DNA of 8,304 nucleotides from Rhodospirillaceae bacterium. GTDB taxonomy: Bacteria; Pseudomonadota; Alphaproteobacteria; Puniceispirillales; Puniceispirillaceae. Under the pieces are notes generated by a model that was not told the DNA's origin, did no database searches, and saw nothing but the letters and a program-made list of their open reading frames with translations. How positions within the stretch are numbered: position 1 is the stretch's first letter; each line of letters begins with the position of its first letter. A program made the position numbers and the translations under genes. Shown piece by piece: positions 8,117-8,304 of this stretch. Location of the stretch: contig PCBG01000010.1 of assembly GCA_002731315.1 (NCBI GenBank), positions 85,032-93,335 on the forward strand, in the 5' to 3' direction.

Positions 8117-8145
8117 TTGACAGGCCGGGCTTTCAAAGCTAGGAA
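8117..8145 (+). promoter_or_regulatory. Possible promoter for the tRNA-Ser gene
   Basis: A perfect TTGACA (8117-8122) is followed after 17 nt by TAGGAA (8140-8145), a modest -10 match, about 75 nt upstream of the tRNA. A second TTGACA lies at 8102-8107 without a matching -10. The spacing and the position before a stable-RNA gene support it; the weak -10 argues against certainty. The rest of the 8042-8219 spacer shows nothing else I can name. Confidence 0.35.
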
Positions 8146-8219
8146 TCCGCGTTGCATACGCCGTGTATCTTCACCGGTCCGAAAGGTGCCCTAGCATCTG
8201 GAAGCGGTCCGGCCCCGGC

Positions 8220-8304
8220 GGAGGGGTGGCCGAGTGGCTGAAGGCGGCGGTTTGCTAAATCGTTAAAGGAAGAAATTCCTTTCGGGGGTTCGAATCCCTT
8301 CCCC
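8220..8304 (+). tRNA. tRNA-Ser(GCU), 3' end cut by the window edge
   Basis: Class II tRNA decoding AGC and AGU. The 5' acceptor strand GGAGGGG (8220-8226) is followed by TGGCCGAGTGGCTGAAGGC, the standard serine D-arm. The anticodon stem GCGGT/ATCGT (8247-8251 and 8259-8263) holds loop TTGCTAA with anticodon GCT at 8254-8256. The long variable arm typical of serine tRNAs is a 7-bp stem AAAGGAA/TTCCTTT (8265-8271 and 8276-8282) capped by GAAA. The T-arm is GGGGG-TTCGAAT-CCCTT (8284-8300), with two G-U pairs at its base. The window ends after four of the seven 3' acceptor bases (CCCC); the continuation should read TCC plus the discriminator. It lies 178 nt after gatB on the same strand and probably has its own promoter. 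Confidence 0.96.

Noticed and set aside
8180..8217. CGGTCCG repeated at about 8176-8182 and 8205-8211 upstream of the tRNA as a possible operator or attachment site
   Set aside because: Seven bases in GC-rich sequence is expected by chance, and no integrase or other mobile gene is in the window.

Overview
The window looks like chromosomal housekeeping DNA from an alphaproteobacterium. The evidence is the gene order (gatCAB divergent from ruvX-pyrB-pyrC-plsY-[dprA]-topA), a non-catalytic dihydroorotase-like partner behind pyrB, and protein motifs typical of that class. The genus cannot be fixed from the sequence alone. I found no insertion sequence, phage gene, CRISPR array or toxin-antitoxin pair.

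Left part, all on the minus strand and read from right to left: ruvX (4766-4296), pyrB (4231-3203), pyrC-like (3206-1926), plsY (1920-1321), then topA (1151 to the left edge, incomplete). pyrB and pyrC overlap by ATGA and pyrC and plsY are 5 nt apart, so these genes are probably co-transcribed. They cover Holliday-junction/rRNA processing (RuvX), the aspartate carbamoyltransferase step of pyrimidine synthesis (PyrB with a PyrC-like scaffold), the first acylation of glycerol-3-phosphate (PlsY) and DNA relaxation (TopA). Relatives usually carry dprA between plsY and topA. Here only about 30 codons matching a DprA C-terminus remain (1311-1222), so dprA appears to have been removed by an internal deletion.

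Right part, plus strand: gatC (4822-5109), gatA (5109-6590) and gatB (6587-8041) are tightly coupled by TAATG and ATGA overlaps. Together they encode the GatCAB amidotransferase, which makes Gln-tRNA(Gln) and/or Asn-tRNA(Asn) from misacylated precursors. A 178-nt spacer with a weak hairpin and a promoter-like sequence follows, then a tRNA-Ser(GCU) gene cut by the right edge. The two transcription units diverge from a 55-nt AT-rich gap (4767-4821).

No new system is evident. The two points most worth a second look are the dprA remnant and the PyrC homologue that has lost the metal-binding HxH motif.
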